64,000 bases of DNA, from contig CAYQUX010000013.1 in assembly GCA_964420995.1 (NCBI GenBank), positions 1-64,000 of the forward strand. Reading direction: 5' to 3'. Both the position numbers and the translations under genes were made by a program. This document shows, piece after piece, positions 16,701-26,148 of this stretch. A model generated the notes under the pieces. That model was not told the origin of the DNA. It made no database searches and saw nothing but the letters and a program-made list of their open reading frames with translations. The stretch is from Leptolinea sp964420995. GTDB taxonomy: Bacteria; Chloroflexota; Anaerolineae; Anaerolineales; Anaerolineaceae. Position 1 is the first letter of the stretch; every line of letters starts with the position of its first letter.

Positions 16701-17090
16701 ATGGACGAATTCCGCGACCCTGAAGGACCCGTGGAGGAATATTCCCGGGGCAGATTTGTCATCCACGGGCAGACGCATTCCGACCAGGGGGAAGGCGTGG
16801 GAAAAGACATCCGTTTGGTCGGGTCGACCGTGTCAGAATGGAAGGAACGCAAGGGGCACACCCTCTCGCCGGCCATGATCACCGGGGTGCTGGATTGTGA
16901 TGTGGAAGTTTTGATCATCGGGATCGGCATTGATGGATTGGTCGAAGTACCCGAGGAAACCCGACAATATATACATAACCATGGGATCAGCCGCTTGATC
17001 TTGAAACGCACCCCGGCTGCCTGCCGGAAATACAACGAGCTTTTTCGCGAGGGTCGCTCTGTGGCTCTACTGGCGCACGGAACCTGTTAA
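16701..17090 (+). CDS. Mth938-like (DUF498) domain protein
   Basis: This 129-residue protein matches the Mth938/AAMDC fold: a central VLIIGIGIDGLVEVP strand-turn (about 72-86), a THSDQGEG region, and a late ALLAHGTC. The family is widespread but of uncertain biochemical role. AGGAGG before ATG 16701 fixes the start; an upstream ATG at 16641 lies inside the acetyltransferase and has no ribosome site. Its 3' end overlaps the convergent methyltransferase by four bases. Confidence 0.8.
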   Translation: MDEFRDPEGPVEEYSRGRFVIHGQTHSDQGEGVGKDIRLVGSTVSEWKERKGHTLSPAMITGVLDCDVEVLIIGIGIDGLVEVPEETRQYIHNHGISRLILKRTPAACRKYNELFREGRSVALLAHGTC

Positions 17091-17995
17091 ATCAATCGGG
17101 TAATTTTTGTGGCAGCCGTTTGTTGTTTGTTCCCCATCATATTTTGATTACCGTAATAAATGGCCTGTTGCGTGACAGAAAATTGTTCTTCTGGCAGGTA
17201 CTTCTCAATAAACGGCAACCCTGGTGAGTAAACAAAGCTTCCGCCCGGGATTAAAGAATGAAGAATATCCATGTACAGACGGGCGAAGCGGTTGGGCTGA
17301 CCGTATTTATAGCGATGTTGAAACAGGAAATGGTTCGAGAACGCCATATGAGAGACCACCGTTCCCCAGCTTAGCGGATTGAAATTGATATCGAACCAGT
17401 CAACCTCTTTCAATCCGGGTGTATTCTCCACAAGGCGGTCTACTCCGAGGGCTTTAATCCCTTTTTCCCGAAGGTATTGAACCAGAGGCCCGTTCTTTCC
17501 GCAGCCCAGGTCAAGCACCGGCTCGCGCAGGTCATTCAGATTCAATCCCAGCAATTGCAATTGAAAACCGGGCGAGTATTCACTGCAAACCACCTGTTTC
17601 AGGATGATATTCTCCTGCACCTGCCAGCCGGCTTCCCGGTCAAAAAAGCGGGAAATGTTGCGGCTTAGGTCGCTGAAATGATCCTTTACCAACTGGGTGA
17701 AATCCCGCTCAAATTCAGGAAAAGTTGGACTGGACAGCAGGACGGTTTTCATACCCTGTAGATAAGACTGGTACAAGCTGACCAGCCTGCACTGTTCCTC
17801 ATTATCCAGGTGGATGTATTGATTATTGTTATATGTGAATTCCAGACTTGATTTGACAAATACCTGCGCCAGGCTGGCGGAATATTGCGGGTCGGCTAGA
17901 ATTGAGGATACCCCGGCACGATTTTCGTACATGAATTCAAGGTTGTCCTTTTCGAGCCGGGTGAAGGTTTGATCCACCTCATACACATCACGCAT
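17087..17995 (-). CDS. SAM-dependent methyltransferase-like protein
   Basis: The central motif VLDLGCGKNGPLVQYL (about residues 159-174) is the SAM-binding motif I of class I methyltransferases, and LGVDRL follows as motif II. About 150 residues N-terminal to it are alpha-helical-looking and unassigned. The ATG at 17995 has no clear ribosome site, and the frame stays open upstream for 33 codons, to a TAG at 18095-18097, in protein-like sequence (ESTQRLYDQLTEFVLRRYR) that has no canonical start codon. The true start may be non-AUG. The substrate is unknown. Confidence 0.75.
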   Translation of the reverse strand: MRDVYEVDQTFTRLEKDNLEFMYENRAGVSSILADPQYSASLAQVFVKSSLEFTYNNNQYIHLDNEEQCRLVSLYQSYLQGMKTVLLSSPTFPEFERDFTQLVKDHFSDLSRNISRFFDREAGWQVQENIILKQVVCSEYSPGFQLQLLGLNLNDLREPVLDLGCGKNGPLVQYLREKGIKALGVDRLVENTPGLKEVDWFDINFNPLSWGTVVSHMAFSNHFLFQHRYKYGQPNRFARLYMDILHSLIPGGSFVYSPGLPFIEKYLPEEQFSVTQQAIYYGNQNMMGNKQQTAATKITRLI

Positions 17996-18103
17996 GGAAC
18001 GCCGCGCGTTGGTGCGGTAGCGGCGAAGGACAAACTCGGTCAGCTGGTCGTAGAGTCTTTGCGTTGATTCAGGTATGATGTAATGGGCTGGCGACTATTT
18101 ATA

Positions 18104-19312
18104 TTACAGCTTCTTTTTGGGAAAGCGGTAGGTGATTGCCAGACCGCCCTCCGCCGTCTCGCGGTAGACCTGCGGCAGATCCTGACCGGTTTGTTTCATC
18201 ACTGAAACCACCTCATCGAAGGACACACGGTGCGAGCCGTCTGAATAGGTGGCGAATGTGGCGCAATCCAACGCGCGGGTGGCGGCAAACACATTTCGCT
18301 CAATACAGGGGATCTGCACCAACCCGTTGACCGGATCGCAGGTCAGGCCGAGGTGGTGTTCCAGCCCCATTTCGGCGGCATATTCAATTTGCCGGATGGT
18401 GCCGCCCATCAACTGGGCGGCGGCCGCGGCGGCCATGGCGCAGGCGGAACCGATTTCACCCTGGCAGCCCACCTCAGCCCCTGAGATGGAAGCGTTATGC
18501 TTGATCAGGCTGCCGAACAAACCGGCTGTGGCCAGCGCGCGCAAAATATGTTTTTCCGATGTCTGCACGGTATCTTCAATGTGGCAGATCACCGCCGGCA
18601 GCACGCCGCACGATCCGCAGGTGGGGGCGGTGACGATTTGTCCTCCGGTGGCATTCTCTTCCGCCACGGCCAGCGCGTACGCCGGCAGGAAACCTTCACG
18701 TACCAGGTGGCTGCCTCCCAACAGGCTCTTGCGATGGAACGTCCACGCCCGGCGAGACACGCCCAATCCGCCCGGCAGAACGCCTTCCGCCTGTATCCCC
18801 CGCTGCACACTTTCGTGCATCACGCGGTTGACCTCTTTCAAGTATTCCCAGATGTCACGGCCCTCACAGGTTTCAACGTATTCCCAGAAGGTCAACCCGC
18901 TGGAAGTGCAGAATTTCAGGATATCCGCCATGTTGGATTGCGGATATATGCAGGCAGGCGCGGGCTGATTTTCTTCGAGCAGCGCCCCACCACCCGGGCT
19001 GTACACCCGCCAGTTTTCCAGTGTATTCCCGGCATGGTCCAATACCTCAAATTCCATACCGTTGGGATGCAGTGGCAGCAGTTCGTCCGGTTTCCAGATG
19101 ATCTCCACCGGCCGGGGAGTCAGCTCAGTGGTGATGGCTGTGTCGGTTTGATGGCCGCGGCCGGTGGCCGCCAGGCTGCCGTAAAGGGTTACCCGGAATG
19201 CCGCCGCCTCTGGATGCCGGCTGGCAATGATTTCAGCGGCACGCCGCGGCGCCATTGTGTGGCTGCTGGATGGGCCGTGCCCGATCTTGAAAATTTCGCG
19301 AATGCTTTCCAT
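18104..19312 (-). CDS. sdaA: L-serine dehydratase, iron-sulfur type, single chain
   Basis: This enzyme deaminates L-serine to pyruvate and ammonia using a 4Fe-4S cluster. The 402 residues begin with the beta-domain signature GHGPSSSHTMAP (about 12-23), followed by TGRGHQTD and by the alpha domain with CGSCGVLPAV, SGAEVGCQGEIGSACAMAAAA and LGLTCDPVNGLVQIPC, which supply cluster cysteines. It is shorter than the roughly 455 residues of E. coli SdaA because the beta domain is compact. It starts seven bases after the AOR-family gene stop, so the two form one transcript. Confidence 0.9.
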   Translation of the reverse strand: MESIREIFKIGHGPSSSHTMAPRRAAEIIASRHPEAAAFRVTLYGSLAATGRGHQTDTAITTELTPRPVEIIWKPDELLPLHPNGMEFEVLDHAGNTLENWRVYSPGGGALLEENQPAPACIYPQSNMADILKFCTSSGLTFWEYVETCEGRDIWEYLKEVNRVMHESVQRGIQAEGVLPGGLGVSRRAWTFHRKSLLGGSHLVREGFLPAYALAVAEENATGGQIVTAPTCGSCGVLPAVICHIEDTVQTSEKHILRALATAGLFGSLIKHNASISGAEVGCQGEIGSACAMAAAAAAQLMGGTIRQIEYAAEMGLEHHLGLTCDPVNGLVQIPCIERNVFAATRALDCATFATYSDGSHRVSFDEVVSVMKQTGQDLPQVYRETAEGGLAITYRFPKKKL

Positions 19313-19319
19313 GGATAAC

Positions 19320-21293
19320 CTATAACTTGTTCGATTGGCCGGGGGTCAGGGCATCCGGAATGGCCTCCGCTCCGGCATTGAAGGCATCGTTAATCCCCTT
19401 CTTGACGGCTTTCCACCATTCCCGGGCGGCGGCATGCTTATCGGTGTGGAATTTCTCCAGCCACAGATTCAATTGCTCATCTTTCAGACCGGCCTTTGCC
19501 CATTGTTCCAAAAAAGTCAACAGCAGATCAATCACCCGTTCGCTTTCCCAGAACACGCTTTTGGGGGATTCGGCTTCATGGATGGCACGCGCCAGGGCGA
19601 ACTGGTGGGCTTTATAGTCCACCTTCAGCCCGTAATGGGCTTCAAGGATCTCATCGGTGATCGTTTCGCTCCACTTGCGGTGAAAACGGCAGATACCGCT
19701 GTTCTCATTGAACAGCTCATAGGTCATTCGCTCCACGTTCTTCTTTCCCAGTACATCCGGCGGCAGAAACTTGCTCTCGTAAAAAACAAAATACTTGCCC
19801 ATCATCGGCATGGGGCTGAACATACCCGCCACCCAGTACTGGTTGGGGACCATGTGGCCTTCATCACCATGGGGGATGTACACGGCGCGATCCATGCTGC
19901 GGATATGGTATTTCTTATCCAGCTCAAAGGCTGCCGCGCGGATGCCGAGTCGGAAAATGGCACCGGCCGGGTCAAACAGCAGAACATCGATAATCGCTTT
20001 TGCGTAGGCGGCGTTGCGGGCGCTGTCCTTGACCAGGTCAAACGCAGCGGTATCCGCGGTGAACTGGAACGGCAATTCACTTTTTGGAGGCAGGTTGAAA
20101 TCCTCCGGGGGAATCAGGTTATTGGCCACCAGATCCATGATCCAGGCGACTGTGCCGCCGATCTGGATGGCGTCAAAACCCATCGAATCGGCATAATCAT
20201 TGATCATTTCCGCCGCGCGCTGGTCAAACACCCCGATCTGCGGGCCCAGCGCGTGGTAGGGTTCGTAATCTTTCTTATAAACATCATTGATCTTCTTGCA
20301 GACCACCGGACAGGGTTCACCGCAGTGCTGAAAGTTCTTGGTCTTGATGGTCTCTTCATTGAACTGAACAAGATAGTGTTTCAAGATGAAGCCTTCGTGT
20401 TGTTTCAAGCGTTCTTCATCGGAATGGTAAATACTGTTGTAGTTGAAACTCATTATTCGTTCGGCCATATCACGGTTGTTGACGCCGAATGTGCCGCCGG
20501 TCTCAAATTCAGGCACATAGCGGTATTTTTCGGTCACCGATATGTCTGTCTGGATAGTCTTTTTGCCAAAGTGTTCCAGGAAATACGCGTCGATCTCCGA
20601 ACTGTCGCGCAGGTCGGGGTCTTCCCACTCTCCGCCGAAAATGATGGCCGCCAGGTTATTGGTCTGCAACAGGCGTGATCCCAGTCCGCCGCGCCCTGCC
20701 CAGTCCGTCACCACTGATAGCGCCCCCTTGCGGATCGGGTTTGAGCCGATGGCGCCTTCCTGCGTGTATAGGGCAGAGGGGCCTACGGCACAAATGCGCA
20801 TCTTGCCTTCCTGATATTCGTTTTTATAGCGGTCGAAAAGAGCCTGCTGCAGGGCGAAGAAACCTGCCAGCGGCCGCCCTTCCGGATCGGCGTAACCGTT
20901 CCACATGGCCTGCGCGTTGACCGGTTCCAGGCGCACGAAAACCTCGCCCTGTTTGTGGTTTAAGAGGAGCACACTGGTTTCCGGCGCGCGACCGCGCAGG
21001 GATACATAGTTCACGCCTACTCCGTGAAAGGTGTAGGCCGCCCCTCCCATGGAGGAGATGTAAAAACCATCCCACTGGGTTGACCAGCCGGTGAATACCA
21101 TCCGCCGTGAACCTGGGATGCTGCTACCGGCAAGCAGTCCTTCACCAAAGGAAAAGCTGTCCGGGTAGATGCGATAGCGCTTCCACCCGTAATCCACCGG
21201 CCCGAGAATATCAGGGTCTTCGATTGGTTTCAGGTACCAGTGTTCATTATTCAGGTGTACTGTTAATTCTCTCTGAATGATGGGATATGTCAT
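19320..21293 (-). CDS. Aldehyde ferredoxin oxidoreductase family protein (tungsten/molybdopterin)
   Basis: This 657-residue oxidoreductase belongs to the AOR family, which use a bis-pterin tungsten cofactor and a 4Fe-4S cluster to oxidise aldehydes to acids with ferredoxin. Evidence includes the N-terminal pterin-binding stretch GWSTQWDGFYISSMGGAAYTFHGVG followed by VSLRGRAPETSV, the cluster motif CGEPCPVVC (about 324-332), GFDAIQIGGTVAW and a late GICRFHR. I use ATG 21293, preceded by GGAAGGGAA, rather than the frame's upstream start at 21371. It is upstream of sdaA in the same transcript. The substrate is not known; the subfamily differs from archaeal AOR. Confidence 0.88.
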   Translation of the reverse strand: MTYPIIQRELTVHLNNEHWYLKPIEDPDILGPVDYGWKRYRIYPDSFSFGEGLLAGSSIPGSRRMVFTGWSTQWDGFYISSMGGAAYTFHGVGVNYVSLRGRAPETSVLLLNHKQGEVFVRLEPVNAQAMWNGYADPEGRPLAGFFALQQALFDRYKNEYQEGKMRICAVGPSALYTQEGAIGSNPIRKGALSVVTDWAGRGGLGSRLLQTNNLAAIIFGGEWEDPDLRDSSEIDAYFLEHFGKKTIQTDISVTEKYRYVPEFETGGTFGVNNRDMAERIMSFNYNSIYHSDEERLKQHEGFILKHYLVQFNEETIKTKNFQHCGEPCPVVCKKINDVYKKDYEPYHALGPQIGVFDQRAAEMINDYADSMGFDAIQIGGTVAWIMDLVANNLIPPEDFNLPPKSELPFQFTADTAAFDLVKDSARNAAYAKAIIDVLLFDPAGAIFRLGIRAAAFELDKKYHIRSMDRAVYIPHGDEGHMVPNQYWVAGMFSPMPMMGKYFVFYESKFLPPDVLGKKNVERMTYELFNENSGICRFHRKWSETITDEILEAHYGLKVDYKAHQFALARAIHEAESPKSVFWESERVIDLLLTFLEQWAKAGLKDEQLNLWLEKFHTDKHAAAREWWKAVKKGINDAFNAGAEAIPDALTPGQSNKL

Positions 21294-21547
21294 GGATTCC
21301 CTTCCAATACAGGTCCGTTTGCCTGGAATATGGTGCAGATAATGGTTATTAGTAACACCAAGTTTATCCAATAATCATGATTTCACCAATATGGAATGCT
21401 TCTTCGGAACGAACAATACCATTGTAGAATAATCCTTACACTATAATAACCGAATGGATTTTTCAGGCGGGTTTGAAAATCCATCGACGACGCTGAAATA
21501 CAGGCCGAATGGATTAACGGAAGCGGCGCATTTTACTTGAGGAATCA

Positions 21548-23521
21548 GTGAAGGATACTGGCAAAACCGTAAATGAGACACCGGGTAACGCTCACTGGAT
21601 CATACTGCTGACCGGTGGAGTGCTGCTCACGCTGTTTCATCTGCGGTTGAGCTCTGTTTTACCGGAGAACCGGCAGGCATTGAATACTTTCCTGCTTCTT
21701 TCCAGCCTGCTTCTCTGCTCTGTGGGTGTATCTGCCTGGCGGCGGCCGGGGGTGTCTGTCAGGCTTTTTCGCGTTCTTGAAAGAGGCGGCCGGGTGACCG
21801 GTCTTTCTGCCGGCCGGTTTCTGATGCAAATATTTGCCATTCTGTTGTCTATCACCGCCACCCTGGCAAGTGGTTTTGGACCGCGCATGATCGATCCACT
21901 GATCGCCATGCTTTCCTGGGGAGGCGCGATCACGCTCTGTGTGGCTGCCATGTGGGAGAGTGGATCAACACCCGGTCAACCTGCCGGGGATGTACTTGCG
22001 TGGGCGGCGGGATTATTTTTGTTGTCCTTCCTGCTGCGCGGATTGAACACGTCCGTCTATCCCAACGCCCTTTCCGGCGACGAAGCCTCATTTGGTTTGT
22101 ATTCCAACACGTTTCGCAGCGGGAGAACAGACAACCTGTTTTTTGCCGGCTGGTATTCCTTCCCATCCCTTTTTTACTTTATTCAATCCTGGGGAATTAC
22201 GTTCCTGGGGCAGACCACCGAAGCCCTGCGTGTGCCATCAGCCGTGGTTGGTGGATTGACCGTGCTGGTCACGTATCTGGTCGCGCGTGCCATGTTTGGC
22301 AACCGTGCGGCACTCTTCGGGTCTATTCTGCTGGCGTTCTCTCACTTTCATATCCATTTTTCCCGGCTGGGTTTGAATAATATCTGGGACGGATTCTGGT
22401 GGGCGACGACGTTGGGAGCCTTATGGTGGGCCTGGAACCGGGAGAGGAAAGCGGCCATCACCCTGGCGGGTATCTGCCTGGGGCTTTCGCAATACTTCTA
22501 CACATCCACCCGGGGATTGTTCGCGGCTGTTCCTGTCTGGTTGTTTTTCGCCGTGTTGCAGGATTGGCCGCGTTTCAAGCGGGCATGGCCGCACATCCTG
22601 CGAATGTTCATCATCTCCGCGCTGATATACCTGCCGCTGGCCTGGTATTACATCAACCAACCGGATGAATTTAATGCCCCCATGCTGCGCGTTTCCATTC
22701 TGGGTGAATGGCTGACGGAAAGAACCCGGATTACCGGTAAATCCGCCTTGATCATTCTGGCAGAGCAATTCATCACCAGCGCGTTGGGTTTGACCATTGT
22801 CCCCTTGAAGCAGTGGTACTCACCGGGCACAAGCATCCTGCGGCCTCTTGCAGCCGGTCTGTTCTTCCTGAGCCTGGTAATAATGCTTGTCAGGAAATAT
22901 AGAGACAACCGCCTGTGGCTGATTTTGGTATGGCTGGGAGTGATCATTACCGGCGGCGCTCTCAGTAAAGATACCCCCGGTTCACAGCGATATATTGCGG
23001 CAGCACCGCCCGCCATGATGATCATTGGTTATGGCATGAGTGAGGTCATCTCCTGCATGGCGAAGCGGTTCACGGGTGGGAAAAAGCTCATTTCTACCGG
23101 TATTCACATTCTGGTTTTTTTCACAGCGGTAAGTGATGCCTGGTTTTATTTTTATGACTATTCTCCCCTGAGCAACTTTGGTGGATTCCAGACCCAGGTG
23201 GCGCAACGTCTGGCAACCTCATTGAAAGACCAGGATGGCTCCCTGGAAGTGATGTTCATGGGCTGGCCGGCTATGGGGTACAACTCCATCAACAGTCTTC
23301 CCTATCTGGTCCCACAAATTGAAGGTATTGACCTGCCCTACGCCTGGGGTGATCCGCGCAACCCGGCGCCATCCAAAAGCAATGTTTTATTTGTGTTTCT
23401 CCCTGGAAGAAAAGAAGACCTGTACAAGTGTATGCGGCAATATCCCGGTGGCGATCTTCTGGAAGAACATGATCTGCGCCGCACTCTGTATTATCGGTAT
23501 CATGTGACCGTTCCCGGATGA
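21548..23521 (+). CDS. GT39-like membrane glycosyltransferase
   Basis: A 657-residue protein with about twelve membrane spans. The first large loop after helix 4 (SGDEASFGLYSNTF) has the acidic motif of GT39/ArnT-like transferases, and a later RLGLNNIWDGFWW region resembles the ArnT/PMT catalytic loop family. These enzymes move a sugar from a polyprenyl phosphate to an extracytoplasmic acceptor. The start is a GTG preceded by TTGAGG; a TATAAT-like box lies about 100 bases upstream (21443-21448). It is the second of three GT39-like genes in the window, and its C-terminal region appears to be extracytoplasmic. Confidence 0.8.
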   Translation: MKDTGKTVNETPGNAHWIILLTGGVLLTLFHLRLSSVLPENRQALNTFLLLSSLLLCSVGVSAWRRPGVSVRLFRVLERGGRVTGLSAGRFLMQIFAILLSITATLASGFGPRMIDPLIAMLSWGGAITLCVAAMWESGSTPGQPAGDVLAWAAGLFLLSFLLRGLNTSVYPNALSGDEASFGLYSNTFRSGRTDNLFFAGWYSFPSLFYFIQSWGITFLGQTTEALRVPSAVVGGLTVLVTYLVARAMFGNRAALFGSILLAFSHFHIHFSRLGLNNIWDGFWWATTLGALWWAWNRERKAAITLAGICLGLSQYFYTSTRGLFAAVPVWLFFAVLQDWPRFKRAWPHILRMFIISALIYLPLAWYYINQPDEFNAPMLRVSILGEWLTERTRITGKSALIILAEQFITSALGLTIVPLKQWYSPGTSILRPLAAGLFFLSLVIMLVRKYRDNRLWLILVWLGVIITGGALSKDTPGSQRYIAAAPPAMMIIGYGMSEVISCMAKRFTGGKKLISTGIHILVFFTAVSDAWFYFYDYSPLSNFGGFQTQVAQRLATSLKDQDGSLEVMFMGWPAMGYNSINSLPYLVPQIEGIDLPYAWGDPRNPAPSKSNVLFVFLPGRKEDLYKCMRQYPGGDLLEEHDLRRTLYYRYHVTVPG

Positions 23522-23582
23522 ATTTTTCGGCGTAAAAATTTTCCAAAAATTTTCAAAACCGCTTTGAACTTACGGGAGGTTA

Positions 23583-23738
23583 ATGGATAATTGTAATAAT
23601 CAAATATCTGCCATGAACTATTGGCGATTACTGGCTGAATTGGGTATACAGGTTGTATCGGAGAAATTATCTGGTGAAACACCTCGCGTCCATGAAGTCT
23701 TTTCTTCATCAGTCATCCTACTCTTTCCCTGCGGCTAA
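23583..23738 (+). CDS. Candidate small ORF overlapping the PAS/HD-GYP start
   Basis: A 51-codon ORF begins at ATG 23583, seven bases downstream of a very strong GGGAGG (23574-23580), and ends at TAA 23736-23738. It overlaps the first 65 bases of the next gene in another frame. The peptide (MDNCNNQISAMNYWRLLAEL...) has no recognisable domain. Because the ribosome site is better than that of the large gene, it may be a translated upstream ORF that couples or tunes expression of the sensor. It could also be chance. Confidence 0.35.
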   Translation: MDNCNNQISAMNYWRLLAELGIQVVSEKLSGETPRVHEVFSSSVILLFPCG

Positions 23739-26019
23739 TCTGGAAAAATGGACAATTGAAGTCCTGCGATTGCTGGTCTTTATAACGATTGTTCCAGCAA
23801 TAATTGTATTAATCAGTATATTGACAGGGGTCTATAAAATAGATGAATCCCATCCGATATTTATTGACCTTCTGTTATTGATTGTTGGCTGGCAGGGAGC
23901 AAAAAGAGGGGGATGGCGTTGGGCCAGATTTATACCTCCGGTGGTTTGCTTTCTACTGGGTACCTTTAGCCTTGGAAATTATAATATTGAGAATACTTCT
24001 ATTCTTCTATATGGATTTGCCGTAATTCTGTCCGGTTTCCTTCAAGGCAACCGGACAAGTTTTCTTTTTGTTCTTCTGTGCTCAATTACCTATACCTATG
24101 TTTTATGGCCATCCATAAATTCTTCGTCAGTCGGGCATATAACAGCATCACTTATTGTATTTATGTGCCTTTCCGGTTTTCTGCTGATCCAGTGGTATTT
24201 CGCGCGGCAGATCAACCTGTACATCTCTGGTCAGACAAAAGCCCTTAAAGCTTTGGAGGAAGAATGTGAATTAAGGAAAAAATCTGAAGAAGCCCGGATT
24301 CTTCAAGAATCACAATTGAAGCGGTTGACCGACCATATGACTGATATGGTTGCTGAAATTGACCTGGACGGGAATTACCTGTATGCGTCGCCATCCTATT
24401 TCTCCGTGCTTGGATACCATCCGGAGGAATTGAGAGAAATCAATGCGTTTAGTAATATTCACCCTGATGACCGCGCAATAGCTTTGGATGCTGTTCAGGC
24501 CGTTGTGGATACCGGAAATCCCGGGCAAGTTCAATACCGCATCAGGCATGCCGCCGGACATTATATCTGGGTACAGACTTCCGGTATTGCTACAGACCAT
24601 ACTGAAACAAGCATCAAGACATTAATCATATCCAGCCATGATATAACCTCCCAGAGATTGGCGGAAGAGAGTAACCTGGCTTCAGAACAAAAATATCGCT
24701 CCATTATAGAAGGCGTGCCTCTCGGGCTTCATATGTATACCCTTGATGAGAATAATAACCTTGTCTTTTCTGGTTACAATCCATCAGCAGATTCAATTCT
24801 CAATCTCGATCATGAGAAGTTCCTGGGAAAGACCATTGAAGAAGCATTCCCTGGATTGATAGGAACTGAAATTCCTGATCGTTATCGTGACCTAACGCGA
24901 ACAGGGGTTGCGTGGATTGGCCATCAGGTGATTTATAAAGACGAAATTCTCCAGGGGGCTTTTGAAGTACATGCCTTCCAGACGTCTCCGGGAAAAATGG
25001 CCGCTTTCTTTTCTGACATCACCGAAAGAATAAAAAAAGAAGAAGCCCTGCGGCATTCTGAAGCAAAATTCTCGACAGCTTTCCATACCTCACCCGATTC
25101 CGTCAATATCAATCGCCTTGTTGACGGTATGTATTTGGATATCAACCAGGGTTTCACAGACTTAACCGGATTTACACGGGAAGATGTTATTGGAAAAACA
25201 TCTGTTGAATTAAATATCTGGGTTAACCTTGAGGACCGAAAGAAACTGGTTGCCGGTATAAAAAAGGATGGATATTTCCAAAATCTTGAAGCTGATTTCA
25301 GGGGAAAAGATGGACGAATCATTCGCGCCCTTATGTCGGCCAGCCTGATAAAAGTAAATGGTGAAGACTGTCTGCTAAGTATTACCCGTGATATTACTGA
25401 TCGAATTCGCTCAGAAGCCCAACTACGTGAGACTCACAAAGAATTGGAGCGTGCTTATGAGGCCACTCTGGAAGGCTGGGCACGCGCGCTTGACCTCCGT
25501 GAACATGAGACAGCCGATCACAGCCGGCGGGTGGTTGAATACACGGTGAGAATCGCGTCGCAAATGAATTTTGACGAAAACTCAATGATGGATATTCAAC
25601 GAGGAGCTTTGTTGCATGACATCGGAAAAGTCGGTGTGCCGGATAATATTCTTTTGAAACCCGGCTCATTGACGGATGACGAATGGGTGATTATGCGGCA
25701 GCATCCCACGAACGCGTTCCACCTATTGAAAGATATTGAATATCTTCAATCCGCTCTGGTAATCCCATATTCCCACCATGAACGTTGGGATGGATCCGGT
25801 TACCCCCAGGGATTGAAAGGCGAAGAAATTCCGCTGGCGGCGCGGATTTTTGCCGTGGTTGATGTGTGGGACGCGTTGCTGTCAAATCGCCCATATCGGC
25901 CTGCCTGGGACAAAAAGGCGGTATTTCATTATTTGCAGGAACAAAGCGGAAAACAGTTTGACCCGCAAGTCGTCAGGGTGTTTCTCCAGATACTGGATAT
26001 GGAAATGTCGACTGGATAG
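23674..26019 (+). CDS. Membrane PAS/HD-GYP signalling protein (c-di-GMP phosphodiesterase)
   Basis: A 781-residue sensor. Residues 25-190 contain about five hydrophobic helices, ending at a short coiled coil (ALEEECELRKKSEEARI); three PAS-type domains follow (about 205-330, 335-460 and 465-585). The C-terminal HD-GYP domain has the HD dyad in LLHDIGK (about 646) and HHERWDGSGYP (about 701), the signature of c-di-GMP hydrolases. I chose the GTG at 23674 because GGAGAA lies eight bases upstream; the frame's TTG at 23653 is less likely. It is the only c-di-GMP-related gene seen. Confidence 0.85.
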   Translation: MKHLASMKSFLHQSSYSFPAANLEKWTIEVLRLLVFITIVPAIIVLISILTGVYKIDESHPIFIDLLLLIVGWQGAKRGGWRWARFIPPVVCFLLGTFSLGNYNIENTSILLYGFAVILSGFLQGNRTSFLFVLLCSITYTYVLWPSINSSSVGHITASLIVFMCLSGFLLIQWYFARQINLYISGQTKALKALEEECELRKKSEEARILQESQLKRLTDHMTDMVAEIDLDGNYLYASPSYFSVLGYHPEELREINAFSNIHPDDRAIALDAVQAVVDTGNPGQVQYRIRHAAGHYIWVQTSGIATDHTETSIKTLIISSHDITSQRLAEESNLASEQKYRSIIEGVPLGLHMYTLDENNNLVFSGYNPSADSILNLDHEKFLGKTIEEAFPGLIGTEIPDRYRDLTRTGVAWIGHQVIYKDEILQGAFEVHAFQTSPGKMAAFFSDITERIKKEEALRHSEAKFSTAFHTSPDSVNINRLVDGMYLDINQGFTDLTGFTREDVIGKTSVELNIWVNLEDRKKLVAGIKKDGYFQNLEADFRGKDGRIIRALMSASLIKVNGEDCLLSITRDITDRIRSEAQLRETHKELERAYEATLEGWARALDLREHETADHSRRVVEYTVRIASQMNFDENSMMDIQRGALLHDIGKVGVPDNILLKPGSLTDDEWVIMRQHPTNAFHLLKDIEYLQSALVIPYSHHERWDGSGYPQGLKGEEIPLAARIFAVVDVWDALLSNRPYRPAWDKKAVFHYLQEQSGKQFDPQVVRVFLQILDMEMSTG

Positions 26020-26148
26020 GGATAACTCATTTATAAATTTTTCATAACGCATAATATTGTGAGTGGGGGTATGGATTCTTTGTTGAAATATCTGTAAGAT
26101 GGTAGTTAAGTGATCGATTTCGGGTGTGTAAACCTGACGGGAGAAAAA

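Noticed and set aside
19335..20678. Long plus-strand open frame (about 447 codons)
   Set aside because: It is antisense to the AOR-family gene and only reflects codon bias; no recognisable motif or start signal.
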